Origin: Phycisphaerales bacterium
GTDB taxonomy: Bacteria; Planctomycetota; Phycisphaerae; Phycisphaerales; SM1A02
Direction: 5' to 3'
NCBI GenBank assembly: GCA_020427625.1
Contig: JAGQOI010000474.1
Span: forward strand, 1-7,090
DNA: 7,090 nucleotides
The position numbers and the translations under genes are program-made. The notes beneath the pieces were generated by a model. The model was not told the origin of the DNA, did no database searches, and saw nothing but the letters and a program-made list of their open reading frames with translations. Positions 6,930 to 7,090 of the stretch are shown here, one piece after another (the first letter of the stretch is position 1; the number at the start of each line of letters is the position of its first letter).

Positions 6930-6938
6930 TGTGGATAA
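6930..6938 (-). other. Perfect DnaA-box 9-mer
   Basis: The minus strand reads TTATCCACA, identical to the consensus DnaA box. It sits in the 12-base gap between palindromic units 1 and 2. It is a single copy with no AT-rich unwinding region or replication gene nearby, so an origin is not supported. It could be a titration site or a chance match. Confidence 0.4.
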
Positions 6939-6940
6939 CT

Positions 6941-6971
6941 CAGTCTGGGACAGTTCCCGGAACTGTCCCAA
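6941..6971. repeat. 31-bp palindromic unit, copy 2
   Basis: Identical to copies 1 and 3 across all 31 bases (palindrome 6946-6970). It begins 43 bases after copy 1. Unlike the others it is not preceded by GCGCGGC but by GGATAACT, so the conserved element is the 31-bp unit itself, including the CAGTC 5' of the palindrome. Confidence 0.9.
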
Positions 6972-7048
6972 CTGCTCTCGCGCGTCATCCCGGCGAACTG
7001 GGCGCGTGTCCCAGACGGACCCGCCTTCACGCCCGACCGCACGCGCGG

Positions 7049-7068
7049 CCAGTCTGGGCCAGTCTGGG
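7049..7068 (+). repeat. 10-bp tandem duplication next to palindrome 3
   Basis: CCAGTCTGGG occurs twice in a row, at 7049-7058 and 7059-7068. The second copy is the start of palindromic unit 3. Copies 1 and 2 have it once, so it is a local expansion, by slippage or an abortive element insertion. Confidence 0.8.
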
Positions 7069-7090
7069 ACAGTTCCCGGAACTGTCCCAA
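7060..7090. repeat. 31-bp palindromic unit, copy 3
   Basis: Identical to copies 1 and 2 (palindrome 7065-7089). The window ends exactly at the last base of the unit, so the array may continue to the right. Confidence 0.88.

Larger units (their letters stand above)
6985..7090 (+). repeat. Segmental duplication, copy B (decayed copy of the HAF gene end)
   Basis: Matches 6828-6928 with substitutions and small gaps. The Asn-Trp-Gly codons are still visible at 6996-7002, but a 1-base deletion in the G-run breaks the frame and the stop is changed (CCTGAC to CCAGAC). It is not preceded by a second EF-hand loop, so only the last few codons were copied. Confidence 0.7.

Noticed and set aside
6887..7090. 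Minus-strand open frame with repeated GQFRELSQTG peptides
   Set aside because: The peptide repeats are just translations of the palindromic units; there is no gene signal.
6898..7090. CRISPR array
   Set aside because: Only three units, spacings of 43 and 119 bases with a 12-base first spacer, fully palindromic repeats and no cas gene.
6898..7090. Replication origin
   Set aside because: A single DnaA box, no AT-rich region, no dnaA, dnaN or rep gene, and repeats unlike known iterons.

Overview
This is a GC-rich window (roughly two thirds G+C by eye) from a bacterium that is most likely a planctomycete, perhaps of the class Phycisphaerae. The main reason is that two unrelated secreted proteins end in the same dockerin-like tail: two EF-hand loops, each followed by a short helix ending in Trp-Gly (pattern DLDGDGxxxxxDLxILLAxWG). 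Tails of this type are common on exported proteins of that group. HAF-repeat proteins and long secreted M16 proteases also fit. The taxonomic call is inference.

Layout, left to right. Positions 1-2792, minus strand: a two-gene operon for a secreted pair of M16 (pitrilysin/insulinase-like) proteins. The upstream gene (1032-2792) keeps the zinc site HFFEH. The downstream gene (1-1029, cut by the window edge) has lost it and probably encodes the non-catalytic partner. Positions 2793-3044 form a divergent intergenic region with a perfect TATAAT -10 box facing the protease operon and a weaker candidate promoter facing right. Positions 3045-4910, plus strand: a secreted endonuclease/exonuclease/phosphatase-fold enzyme with an all-beta middle region and a dockerin-like tail. 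It is followed after 2 bases by a small putative lipoprotein of unknown function (4913-5344). Positions 5345-5554 form an intergenic region with an inverted repeat abutting a candidate promoter, then a leader with a small hairpin. Positions 5555-6859: an exported HAF-repeat protein with seven repeats and a dockerin-like tail.

The right end (6860-7090) has no gene. It holds three identical 31-bp units, each containing a perfect 25-bp palindrome, inside a duplicated segment of about 100 bp. The left copy of that segment includes the last codons and stop of the HAF gene. One perfect DnaA-box 9-mer lies between two of the palindromes. This is the most unusual part of the window and looks like a REP/REPIN-type cluster.

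Every gene encodes a predicted exported or envelope protein: a protease pair, a secreted phosphoesterase or nuclease, a lipoprotein and a surface repeat protein. The theme is extracytoplasmic, possibly polymer degradation and surface display. Nothing in the sequence proves the genes work together. I see no tRNA, rRNA, CRISPR array, transposase or phage gene, and no convincing unknown multi-gene system.
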